NCBI GenBank assembly: GCA_964567475.1
Contig: CAZMMV010000029.1
Location: 1 to 18,503 of the forward strand
Origin: CAZMMV01 sp964567475
GTDB taxonomy: Bacteria; Bacillota; Clostridia; Tissierellales; Tissierellaceae
Reading direction: 5' to 3'
Length of the DNA stretch: 18,503 nucleotides
Below are positions 7,332 through 13,554 of the stretch, piece after piece. The notes below the pieces were generated by a model, which was given only the letters and a program-made list of their open reading frames with translations, ran no database searches and was not told the DNA's origin. The position numbers and the translations under genes were made by a program. The number at the start of each line of letters is the position of its first letter. Within the stretch, counting starts at the first letter, position 1.

Positions 7332-7700
7332 ATGTTCTCTTATCGGCTAAAACAATTACGCGAAAACTTAGGTATAACTCAAAATGAATTAGCAAAAATG
7401 CTTAACTTAACACAAAGTACCATAGCATATTATGAAAATGGAAGAAAAATGCCTACATTAGAAAACGCAATAATTATAACGAAATTATTTAATACTAGTT
7501 TAGATTATTTAGTTGGTGTGTCCAATTGCCCAACTATTGAATATATAAAAGAAAATCAAGATACATACTTTTCAAATATATCATTAAATGATATTAACAA
7601 TCTATCTTCTGATAGCTTAAAAGATTTGAAGGATTTTATAGATTTTCTAAAGTTTAGGGATAAGCAAAAAAAAAGTTCTCAAAATAGCAAATATGAATAA
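7332..7700 (+). CDS. XRE-family helix-turn-helix transcriptional repressor
   Basis: A 122-residue DNA-binding protein. Residues 4-60 form a Cro/C1-type helix-turn-helix with LRENLGITQNELAKML (helices 1-2), TQSTIAYYENGRKMPT (recognition helix and conserved turn) and the helix-5 LDYLVGVS segment typical of SinR- and phage-repressor-like proteins. The second half (about 65-122) is a charged helical tail (LSSDSLKDLKDFIDFLKF) likely to mediate dimerisation. It ends in a Lys/Ser-rich stretch. The start is ATG with GAGGTGG at 7321-7327. It is divergent from the Spo0E-like gene with an inverted-repeat operator between, so it probably represses its partner and itself. The stop codon lies inside the arm of a 22-bp inverted repeat. 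A lone antitoxin-like or prophage-relic regulator is the alternative reading. Confidence 0.88.
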   Translation: MFSYRLKQLRENLGITQNELAKMLNLTQSTIAYYENGRKMPTLENAIIITKLFNTSLDYLVGVSNCPTIEYIKENQDTYFSNISLNDINNLSSDSLKDLKDFIDFLKFRDKQKKSSQNSKYE

Positions 7701-7755
7701 TAATTAAGGGTCAAAACCTGTAGAGAACACAGATTTTGACCCTTAATTATTATTC
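7695..7755 (+). terminator. Long perfect hairpin overlapping the XRE stop codon
   Basis: Arms of 22 bp are perfectly complementary (7695-7716 with 7734-7755) around a 17-base loop, which itself adds CTGT/ACAG pairing. The left arm contains the XRE stop codon (7698-7700). No uninterrupted T run follows, unlike ordinary terminators nearby, though the right arm is TTAATTATTATTC. The core GGGTCAAAA...TTTTGACCC and the AGAGAACA loop resemble the korB terminator at 6956-6995. It would halt transcripts or stabilise 3' ends from either strand. Confidence 0.7.
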
Positions 7756-7776
7756 AAACTCTTTTTTCTGAAAAAA

Positions 7777-7813
7777 TTGCATTTTAGATTATATGGTGTA
7801 CAATATAATTGCA
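7777..7813 (+). promoter_or_regulatory. Promoter with an OhrR-box-like operator
   Basis: TTGCAT (7777-7782) and TACAAT (7799-7804), 16 bp apart, form a plausible sigma-A promoter. TACAATATAATTGCA (7799-7813) is an imperfect palindrome close to the Bacillus OhrR operator (TACAATT-AATTGTA) and overlaps the -10, as operators of this regulator do. A second palindrome, AATTGC-AA-GCAATT, is at 7808-7821. It precedes the broken regulator gene and ohr. The match is by eye and from memory of the consensus. Confidence 0.4.
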
Positions 7814-7839
7814 AGCAATTGAATAGATAGGAGGATTCT

Positions 7840-7987
7840 ATGAAAAATTATGAGTTTCTATTAAAGGGTTAATTATGTTTTTCAGATATTAATTATCCAA
7901 TGTTTTTCTCTTTTAAATCTTAGTAAAGAGGAGTACTTACAATTACTCACTCAATTAAAAACACTAACTAAAAATATAGGAGGATAA
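7840..7987 (+). pseudogene. ohrR/marR regulator remnant, internal deletion
   Basis: A strong AGGAGG (7829-7834) precedes ATG 7840 and ten codons (MKNYEFLLKG) ending at TAA 7870-7872. In the next frame, codons from about 7895 to the stop at 7985-7987 read LLNLSKEEYLQLLTQLKTLT and a short tail. This is the typical C-terminal helix pair of OhrR-type MarR repressors. An intact family member has about 140-150 residues, so roughly 100 codons of the middle, including the winged helix and the peroxide-sensing Cys, are gone, and the reading frame has shifted at the join. The position directly in front of ohr, 4 bp away, is where ohrR usually sits. The loss should leave ohr unrepressed unless another OhrR copy exists. 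Confidence 0.7.
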
Positions 7988-7991
7988 AAAA

Positions 7992-8393
7992 ATGAAAAAA
8001 TTATATGAAACAGCAATGATAAGTGAAGGTGGCAGAAATGGTAAGGTAAGCTCACCAGATGGTTCATTAGAACTAGAAATTTCAACACCTGGTGGTGGAA
8101 AAAATGGAACAAATCCAGAACAACTTTTCGCAGCTGGTTATAGTGCATGTTTCAATTCAGCCTTGGAATTAGTTTTGTTACAATCTAAGAAAAAAGTAAA
8201 GAGTATTGTTAAAGGAATTGTTTCCTTAGTTGAAAATGACAACAAAGGAATTGAAATAGCAGTTGTACTAGAAGGTAAAATTGAAGGGTTTTCTGCAGAA
8301 GAGACATTAAAGTGGATGAAAAAGGCCCATGAGCTATGTCCTTATTCAAAAGCTACTAAAGGAAATATAGATGTAGAATTAAAGGCAAAGTAA
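7992..8393 (+). CDS. ohr: Ohr-type organic hydroperoxide resistance protein (OsmC superfamily)
   Basis: A 133-residue thiol peroxidase that reduces organic and fatty-acid hydroperoxides in the cytosol, typically recycled by lipoylated proteins. The Ohr signature is complete: the N-terminal YET segment, Arg15 in GGRNG, TNPEQLFAAGYSACF with catalytic Cys53 and Glu43, and the resolving Cys116 in CPYSKATKGN. The length is close to the usual 135-145. The start ATG has AGGAGGA at 7978-7984, inside the end of the regulator remnant. It sits behind the broken ohrR-like gene and an OhrR-box-like site. Being Ohr rather than OsmC is supported by the spacing of the two cysteines and by the regulator type in front. 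Confidence 0.93.
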   Translation: MKKLYETAMISEGGRNGKVSSPDGSLELEISTPGGGKNGTNPEQLFAAGYSACFNSALELVLLQSKKKVKSIVKGIVSLVENDNKGIEIAVVLEGKIEGFSAEETLKWMKKAHELCPYSKATKGNIDVELKAK

Positions 8394-8814
8394 AAACTTA
8401 ATTGCTTAGCTGAAATTGGCATAGAATTCTCCTTTCTATTTGTTTTAACAAATAATGTGAAATTATCCCATTCCGTTGGTTATTGTGAATTATTTTTATT
8501 AAGCTTCTTTCATTTTTGAAAATATTACTAGTAGATTATAGATAAAATCCAATTAGTTTATATAATATAATTTAATATCATGATCAATAGCATGCTTATT
8601 ACCCTATTTACACATTTCTTCAAGTGTAACTTTTAAGTTTTTTGCATTTACCACCGATTAAATCCATAGTTAGTTCTATTGAACAAATGAATGAATATAT
8701 GTATCAAAAATCTGAACTGAATATTTGTAAAAAAGTGCTTTAAGAGTTTGTAAATTTTTGAGACAAAACGATAAAGTTTATGCAAATTAATTATTAATTA
8801 AGGAGTGTACAAAA
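8394..8814. other. Decayed intergenic region between ohr and the nitroreductase remnant
   Basis: About 420 bp without an intact gene. On the minus strand an AAAGGAG (8429-8435) precedes ATG 8422 and the codons MPISAKQL, which then run antisense into the ohr end. This looks like the first codons of a deleted gene. Upstream of it is the palindrome ATTTGTT-TT-AACAAAT (8438-8453). On the plus strand an open frame from 8630 to a TAA at 8741-8743 reads like a protein C-terminus (LPPIKSIVSSIEQMNEYMYQ), of unrecognised family. Both fragments are weak calls. AAGGAG at 8800-8805 belongs to the following remnant. Confidence 0.3.
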
Positions 8815-9052
8815 ATAGAAAATGACGTAATTAAATCAATAAGAAATAGAAGAAGTACAAGAAAGTATAGCTTTAGGAACTGTATGGGTAGGGTTATCTA
8901 GGTTCTTCTTTACACTTAATGACGAAGTTAAAGAGTTGAAATTACCAGATGGATATGAGCCATTTTATGCTGTAGCAGTTGGTTATAAAGAAAATTATAG
9001 GGTTTTAGGACCATCAAAAATAAATAAGAAAGTTATCAATTATATAAGATAA
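8815..9052 (+). pseudogene. Nitroreductase-family remnant, internal deletion and lost start
   Basis: Codons from 8815 read IENDVIKSIRNRRSTRKYS, the classic N-terminus of FMN-dependent nitroreductases with the SIRxRRSTRKY FMN-phosphate motif. The expected ATG is ATA, although AAGGAG stands in front at 8800-8805. One frame over, from about 8870 to TAA 9050-9052, the codons give ALGTVWVGL, then LPDGYEPFYAVAVGY and a C-terminal end, which is the family's final third. About 100 residues of a usual 170-190 are missing between the two parts, and the junction is out of frame. It is therefore non-functional. An alcohol dehydrogenase gene follows 28 bp downstream. Confidence 0.75.
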
Positions 9053-9080
9053 TATATAATTAAATTAAAAGGAGAAGATT

Positions 9081-10244
9081 ATGCTAAATTTCAATTATTC
9101 AATACCAACAAAAATATTTTTTGGAAGAAACAAAATAGAAGTACTTGCTGAACAGGTTAAGAATTATGGATCTAATGTATTGCTTGTATATGGTCGAGGA
9201 AGTATAAAAAGAAATGGAATATACGAGAAAATCACAGATATTTTTAATAAAAATGATATAAGGTTTTGGGAGTTGTCAGGAGTAGAGCCTAATCCAAGAA
9301 TATCAAGTGTAAGAAAAGGAATTGAAATTTGTAGGGAAAATAAAATAGATATTATACTTGCTGTAGGTGGTGGAAGTACAATTGATTGTTCAAAGGTTAT
9401 AGCAGCAGGGTATTATTATGATGGAGATGCATGGGATATTGTTCTTAATCCAAAAAAAATAGTTAATGTACTTCCAATTGCAAGCATACTAACATTAGCT
9501 GCAACAGGCTCTGAAATGGATGCTGGAGCAGTAATTACAAACCTTGAAACAAGTGAAAAGCTTAGTACAGGACACAAAGATATGGCCCCAAAATTTTCAA
9601 TATTAGACCCAACCTATACATTTTCAGTAGCTAAAAATCAAACAGCAGCAGGTACAGTAGACATCATGAGCCATATTTTTGAAGTATACTTTAGCAATAC
9701 AAAAGGAGCTTATTTACAAAATAGAATGGCAGAAGCAATTATGAAAACCTGCATAAATTATGGTCAAAAAGCTATTGACGAACCTGAAAATTATGAAGCT
9801 AGGGCAAATTTAATGTGGGCTTCAAGCCTTGCGATAAATGGCTTATTAAGCTATGGCAAAGAAGTAAAGTGGAGTGTTCATCCAATGGAGCATGAGTTAA
9901 GCGCATTTTATGATATTACTCATGGAGTTGGTCTTGCAATTTTAACACCACATTGGATGGAATATGTTTTAAATGACAATACGGTAGATAAATTTGTTGA
10001 ATATGGAGTTAATGTTTGGGGACTTGATTCTATTGATGATAAATATGAGATTGCTTATAATGCTATTAAAAAGACAAAAGAATATTTTGTATCATTAGGA
10101 TTACCTTCTTCATTGGTAGAAGTAGGTATTGAAGAAGAAAAATTAGAAGAAATGGCCAAGCAAGCCACTGTAAGAGGAAAGGTGGGGAATTTTAAGCCTT
10201 TAGAAACACAAGATGTGCTTAATATATATAGGGCAGCTTTATAA
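9081..10244 (+). CDS. Iron-type (group III) NADPH-dependent alcohol/butanol dehydrogenase, YqhD/BDH-like
   Basis: A 387-residue cytosolic oxidoreductase that interconverts aldehydes and alcohols, in the family of clostridial NADPH-butanol dehydrogenases and E. coli YqhD. The N-terminal Rossmann-like domain has the nucleotide motif GGGST at 96-100. The catalytic metal site is intact: Asp194 and His198 (TVDIMSH), His267 (VHPMEH) and His281 (ITHGVG). These are the same residue numbers as the zinc ligands of E. coli YqhD from memory, and the overall length is also equal. The start ATG has AAAAGGAG at 9067-9074. It is monocistronic: a nitroreductase remnant precedes it and a terminator follows. 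It probably removes reducing equivalents in fermentation or detoxifies aldehydes, including those from lipid peroxidation. The exact substrate is not readable from sequence. Confidence 0.93.
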   Translation: MLNFNYSIPTKIFFGRNKIEVLAEQVKNYGSNVLLVYGRGSIKRNGIYEKITDIFNKNDIRFWELSGVEPNPRISSVRKGIEICRENKIDIILAVGGGSTIDCSKVIAAGYYYDGDAWDIVLNPKKIVNVLPIASILTLAATGSEMDAGAVITNLETSEKLSTGHKDMAPKFSILDPTYTFSVAKNQTAAGTVDIMSHIFEVYFSNTKGAYLQNRMAEAIMKTCINYGQKAIDEPENYEARANLMWASSLAINGLLSYGKEVKWSVHPMEHELSAFYDITHGVGLAILTPHWMEYVLNDNTVDKFVEYGVNVWGLDSIDDKYEIAYNAIKKTKEYFVSLGLPSSLVEVGIEEEKLEEMAKQATVRGKVGNFKPLETQDVLNIYRAAL

Positions 10245-10335
10245 TAAGGGCGATTTACATGAATTGGTAATCATATCAGATTAATATTTTTGCTCTCAAT
10301 ACATCCATTGAAGTAGCTATGTATGGAGAATATGG

Positions 10336-10373
10336 AAAAGGCAGAGTATATTTGAATATTCTGCCTTTTTTAT
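10336..10373. terminator. Bidirectional terminator between convergent genes
   Basis: AAAAGGCAGA (10336-10345) pairs with TCTGCCTTTT (10360-10369), with further ATATT/AATAT pairing inside, and is followed by a T-rich run. The 5' A run supplies U residues on the minus strand, so it can stop both the alcohol dehydrogenase and the converging double-cubane-protein transcript. The 90 bp before it (10245-10335) hold nothing recognisable. Confidence 0.85.
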
Positions 10374-10374
10374 T

Positions 10375-11523
10375 TTATAACATTTCAAAGAATGCTTGAA
10401 TTCTTGTTTGAACTTGTCCAAAATCTAACATAGAATAATCAGATTCAATATATAAATATGGCAGTTTCAAGTCATTATTTACATATTTTTTAACTGATGT
10501 AGATTCAATGGCATAAGTATGGCAAGCTTGCAATACAACTTCTATTACTGCGTCTACTTGAAATTCTTCACAAATTGTTCTTATATCATCAAGTCTTCTT
10601 CCATTAGGACTCATAACAGAACAGCTGATTTTTAAATATTTTTCTGTAATTGCATCTATCGGATCTTTTGTTTCATCAATCATTTCTTGCTTTTCTCTAA
10701 TGCCCGAGCAATTGTCATAAGCTACAATATCTCCACCAGCATCTTCAATAGTTTTAAGAATTTTTTCTCTAACTCCATTTACAGGACAACCAGTTACTAA
10801 TATTCTGGGTCTGTTTGTTTTAGTTCCTTTTAAATTTTTCTCCCAATTTTCCCTCAGTTCTTTTGTTCTGGCTATTAATTTTTCATTTTTATCTTTCCTA
10901 TCAAATATAAATGAAAATCCATCTTGAGTACTATTCATTTCAACACCTTTTACTGCTGGAGGAACTAGTTTACCAAGTTCGAAATATTCCATCAAGTTTT
11001 TTCTTTCTATATTTCCTATTTTAATAGATTCTTGAAGTTTTTCTTTAGTTATTTCTACATTGAATTTTTCTTCGAATTTTTCTTTAAGTCTTACTATTTC
11101 AGATTTCCATAGGTCGAAGGATGCCTTGGTGTCTGATGTTTGAGGTAATTGCATAACATAAGTATCTTTAATATCATTCATAAGTTCATACATTTTTTTC
11201 TTGCCATCACAAGTAGTCTCACCTAAGATCATATCTGAAAAATAGAAAAAAGGGCATGTATCAGATATAGCAAAACCATAACTTGCCTTTATTAAAGGAC
11301 ACAAATTCTTAGGTAAATCTCTTTCTGCATATTGAATAGGTTTATCACTAGTAGCGCATAATCCTACTGGAATAGCACCAGCTGCATAAATGAGTTCTGA
11401 TGGTGAGTATGTGCAAAATACTCCAACTATATCTTGTCCTGTTTCTTTTAGTTCTTTCATAGCTATAAAACTATTACGTTTGGCCTCATCAAATGAATCA
11501 ATTTCTTTAGGTAATTCATACAT
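10375..11523 (-). CDS. HgdB-like double-cubane cluster protein (YjiM/DCCP type)
   Basis: A 382-residue member of the 2-hydroxyacyl-CoA dehydratase D-component (HgdB) superfamily. It has ten Cys: 37, 56, 75, 90, 105, 246, 272, 301, 318 and 334. Recognisable blocks are NLCPLIKASYGF (73-84), SDTCPFFYFSD (87-97), TTCDGKKKMYE (103-113), TGCPVNG (244-250), DNCSG (270-274) and QACHTY (332-337). A true dehydratase is HgdA plus HgdB. Here a single subunit is paired only with an activase, which is the arrangement of YjiM/YjiL and of the Carboxydothermus double-cubane cluster protein. That protein carries an 8Fe-9S cluster and reduces small molecules such as acetylene at very low potential. The start ATG has AAGGAG upstream. 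It is the second gene after the activase, 129 bp downstream. The physiological substrate of this group is unknown to me. Confidence 0.85.
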   Translation of the reverse strand: MYELPKEIDSFDEAKRNSFIAMKELKETGQDIVGVFCTYSPSELIYAAGAIPVGLCATSDKPIQYAERDLPKNLCPLIKASYGFAISDTCPFFYFSDMILGETTCDGKKKMYELMNDIKDTYVMQLPQTSDTKASFDLWKSEIVRLKEKFEEKFNVEITKEKLQESIKIGNIERKNLMEYFELGKLVPPAVKGVEMNSTQDGFSFIFDRKDKNEKLIARTKELRENWEKNLKGTKTNRPRILVTGCPVNGVREKILKTIEDAGGDIVAYDNCSGIREKQEMIDETKDPIDAITEKYLKISCSVMSPNGRRLDDIRTICEEFQVDAVIEVVLQACHTYAIESTSVKKYVNNDLKLPYLYIESDYSMLDFGQVQTRIQAFFEML

Positions 11524-11652
11524 AATTATTCTCCTTTATTTTATATAAATTTGGATTATATTAAATAAAATTGTTAGCTAAAATTATAAAATTAGATTTC
11601 AGTCCAAGGATATTTACCTATAATCCAGTATATTTATTAATTTTTCAATAAA

Positions 11653-12408
11653 TTATAATTCTTTTGCAAGTATCCCTGCACCTATAGAACCTGCAAATCG
11701 TGCTAATGAATTAGTTTCTACATTACGTTCTAGTTTTAGTGAAAGTAACTTTACAAAAGATTCTACCTCACATAATCCCCCTGTTAAAAAAACTTTTTCT
11801 CCAATTCCATGCTTATATAGCATGGAGTAAACTCTACCTGTAATTGAATTAATTATACCTCTTGCAATACTTTCTTTTTTTGTTCCACTAGCTATTAAAC
11901 TAATTACTTCAGATTCAGCAAATACTGTACACATATTTGTAATACTAATATCTTCTCCTAATAAGGCCATATTTGCTAATTCATCTATAGATACTCCAAG
12001 TACATTTGACATAAGCTCCATAAATCGGCCAGTGCCTGCGGCACATTTATCATTCATAGTAAAATCAGTTACTCTGCCATTTTCTAAAGTAATAATTTTT
12101 GTATCTTGTCCACCTATATCTATTACTGTACAGTTATCACCCATCAAATAATAAGCCCCTTTACCATGACAGGTTACTTCTGTAATATTTTTATCTGCAT
12201 AAGAAACTGATATTCTACCATAGCCTGTAGCTATTACATTTGAATCCTTTAATAATATTCCATTGTCTTCTAATTGATCTTTTATTGTTAAAGCTGTTTC
12301 AATACTACTCCATCCGGTTGGCATGGTAAAATTCTTAATTAGTTCTTTTTCATCAAATACAGAAACCTTTGCAGCTGTAGATCCAATGTCGATACCTATA
12401 TAATTCAT
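11653..12408 (-). CDS. ATP-dependent activase/reductase (HgdC/YjiL-type) for the double-cubane protein
   Basis: A 251-residue ASKHA-fold ATPase that passes single electrons, at ATP cost, from ferredoxin to the HgdB-type partner. Motifs: phosphate-1 loop GIDIGSTAAK (5-14), GYGR (62-65), DIGGQDTK (97-104), and LTGGL (208-212) near the adenosine site. Cys122 (NDKCAAGTG) and Cys160 (NMCTVFAES) are the ligands that, in the homodimer, hold one bridging 4Fe-4S cluster. An upstream in-frame ATG at 12447 exists, but ATG 12408 is chosen because AGGGGTG stands just before it and the family starts a few residues before GIDIGS. The neighbouring gene is its predicted partner. A hairpin with a U8 tail lies 86 bp upstream on the same strand and may be a terminator or attenuator. 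Confidence 0.9.
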   Translation of the reverse strand: MNYIGIDIGSTAAKVSVFDEKELIKNFTMPTGWSSIETALTIKDQLEDNGILLKDSNVIATGYGRISVSYADKNITEVTCHGKGAYYLMGDNCTVIDIGGQDTKIITLENGRVTDFTMNDKCAAGTGRFMELMSNVLGVSIDELANMALLGEDISITNMCTVFAESEVISLIASGTKKESIARGIINSITGRVYSMLYKHGIGEKVFLTGGLCEVESFVKLLSLKLERNVETNSLARFAGSIGAGILAKEL

Positions 12409-12847
12409 TTTATCACCCCTTTTTATTCCTATATTATATTTTATCATATAAAAAACTATCCTATAATTCGACTTATCTATAGTTTGCTTGGCAATATAAA
12501 AAAAATCTATATAGGGACTTCACTAGGGGCCTATTGATATTAGATTTTTTGTTTAAATATAAAAGAAGCATTACAAGTTTCTAAAATGATATTTACTGCG
12601 TCAGATATATAATAATAAAAGGAGTTAAAAAATAAAGAATATTTATCTTTAAGATTAGATCTATATTTTTGATATTTATCAATACAATTTAATGATTACA
12701 TTGAAATTATAATCTTTGCATAAGTTATCACTGATATTTTTAAATTGGTGATAATTTTTTTTGTCTATTATATTGATTTATTATGATATATTTAGACTTT
12801 AGTACTATTACATAAAGAATAATTTATAAAGAAAAATATAAATAATA
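12409..12847. other. Gene-poor region upstream of the activase
   Basis: About 440 AT-rich bases. An imperfect hairpin at 12502-12550 (AAATCTA with TAGATTT outside, TATAGG with CCTAT inside) has T runs on both strands, T6 on plus and T8 on minus. On the plus strand an AAAGGAG at 12618-12624 is followed by AUA-initiated codons (12632) that stop after six residues. This resembles a gene start with a mutated initiation codon and its body lost, and a terminator at 12725-12762 may be the end of that lost gene. No family could be recognised. Confidence 0.3.
12725..12762 (+). terminator. Orphan Rho-independent terminator
   Basis: TTATCAC (12725-12731) pairs with GTGATAA (12748-12754), followed by T8 at 12755-12762. 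No intact plus-strand gene precedes it, so it probably survives from a deleted gene. Confidence 0.6.
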
Positions 12848-13276
12848 ATGAACCAAATAAGTAGTACTTGTCTCTATATAGTAGATGCATCTAAGAAACC
12901 AGGTATATTATTGCAAGAAAGAGAGTTAATAATTAATGTTCAAAATGGTGATATGCAATAAATTACACAAGTAGAAGAAGAATTTTTAGATAATAAAGAA
13001 AGTCAATTAGTAGGCCATATAAATGGAATAAATTTATACTATTATCAACAAGATTATAAATTTGTACCATCAAATTATGAGCTTACTGAAGAAGATAAAA
13101 ATAATATGGAGGCAGGACAACTTGAAATATCATATGGCGAATCTGATATAAAACTTTCTCATGTCCAAGGTCTATCTTGGTATGAAGATGGGCTAGAGTA
13201 TATGATAATGGGTGGTGATTTTGGATTTACAGTAGAAGAAATGATAGATATGGCAAGAGTTATTATCCAACAGTAG
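12848..13276 (+). pseudogene. DUF4367-like protein remnant with in-frame TAA
   Basis: One frame runs from ATG 12848 to TAG 13274-13276, with a single internal TAA at 12959-12961. Without that stop it would encode 142 residues. The second part contains VGHINGINLYYY, YKFVPSNYELTEEDKNNM and a GFTVEEMIDMARVII end. This matches the C-terminal DUF4367-type domain found in clostridial anti-sigma-factor-like and lipoprotein-like proteins. The ATG lacks a ribosome binding site and there is no N-terminal membrane segment, so the 5' part is missing too. It is probably dead. Stop-codon readthrough is conceivable but nothing here argues for it. Confidence 0.65.
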
Positions 13277-13408
13277 TTATTCAAAGAGGTTATTGGAAAA
13301 TAGTTAGCCAATTGAAATAGTCTGGTAAATTGATTACACTTAGTAAGTGATTAAATTGAAGATAAAATTATATAATATTAAATTATTAATTTAGCTAGAA
13401 AATTATAC

Positions 13409-13450
13409 AAAAACCCTGGGAGTTCAAAAATTTGAACACTGGGGTTTTTT
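13409..13450 (+). terminator. Rho-independent terminator before ohyA
   Basis: AAACCC...GTTCAAA (13411-13428) pairs with TTTGAAC...GGGTTT (13431-13447) with a small internal mismatch, and T6 follows. It lies 130 bp after the DUF4367-like remnant and probably once ended that transcript. The bases 13277-13408 hold only a weak inverted repeat (ATTACACTT/AAGTGATT near 13334-13354). Confidence 0.75.
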
Positions 13451-13554
13451 ATATAATAAAATGTATTCAAAAAGGGAAAGGTATAGATATGTAGTGATTA
13501 AGTTTGTTGATTAATTATATAAAAGAATATATTTTAAAAGAAAGAGGAGATAAA

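Noticed and set aside
7000..7755. Spo0E-like/XRE pair as a toxin-antitoxin module
   Set aside because: The small protein has a clear Spo0E signature (SQELD), and the divergent layout does not match a classical type II operon.
12409..12447. Upstream ATG extending the activase by 13 residues
   Set aside because: The ribosome binding site AGGGGTG lies within this stretch and fits ATG 12408; family members start just before the GIDIGS motif.
12848..13276. Recoded (readthrough) TAA in the DUF4367-like frame
   Set aside because: No ribosome binding site, missing 5' part and no selenocysteine-like or stem-loop context; simple decay explains it.
13504..13554. TTG start extending oleate hydratase by 17 residues
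   Set aside because: AGAGGAGA directly precedes ATG 13555, and the extension is not typical of the family.
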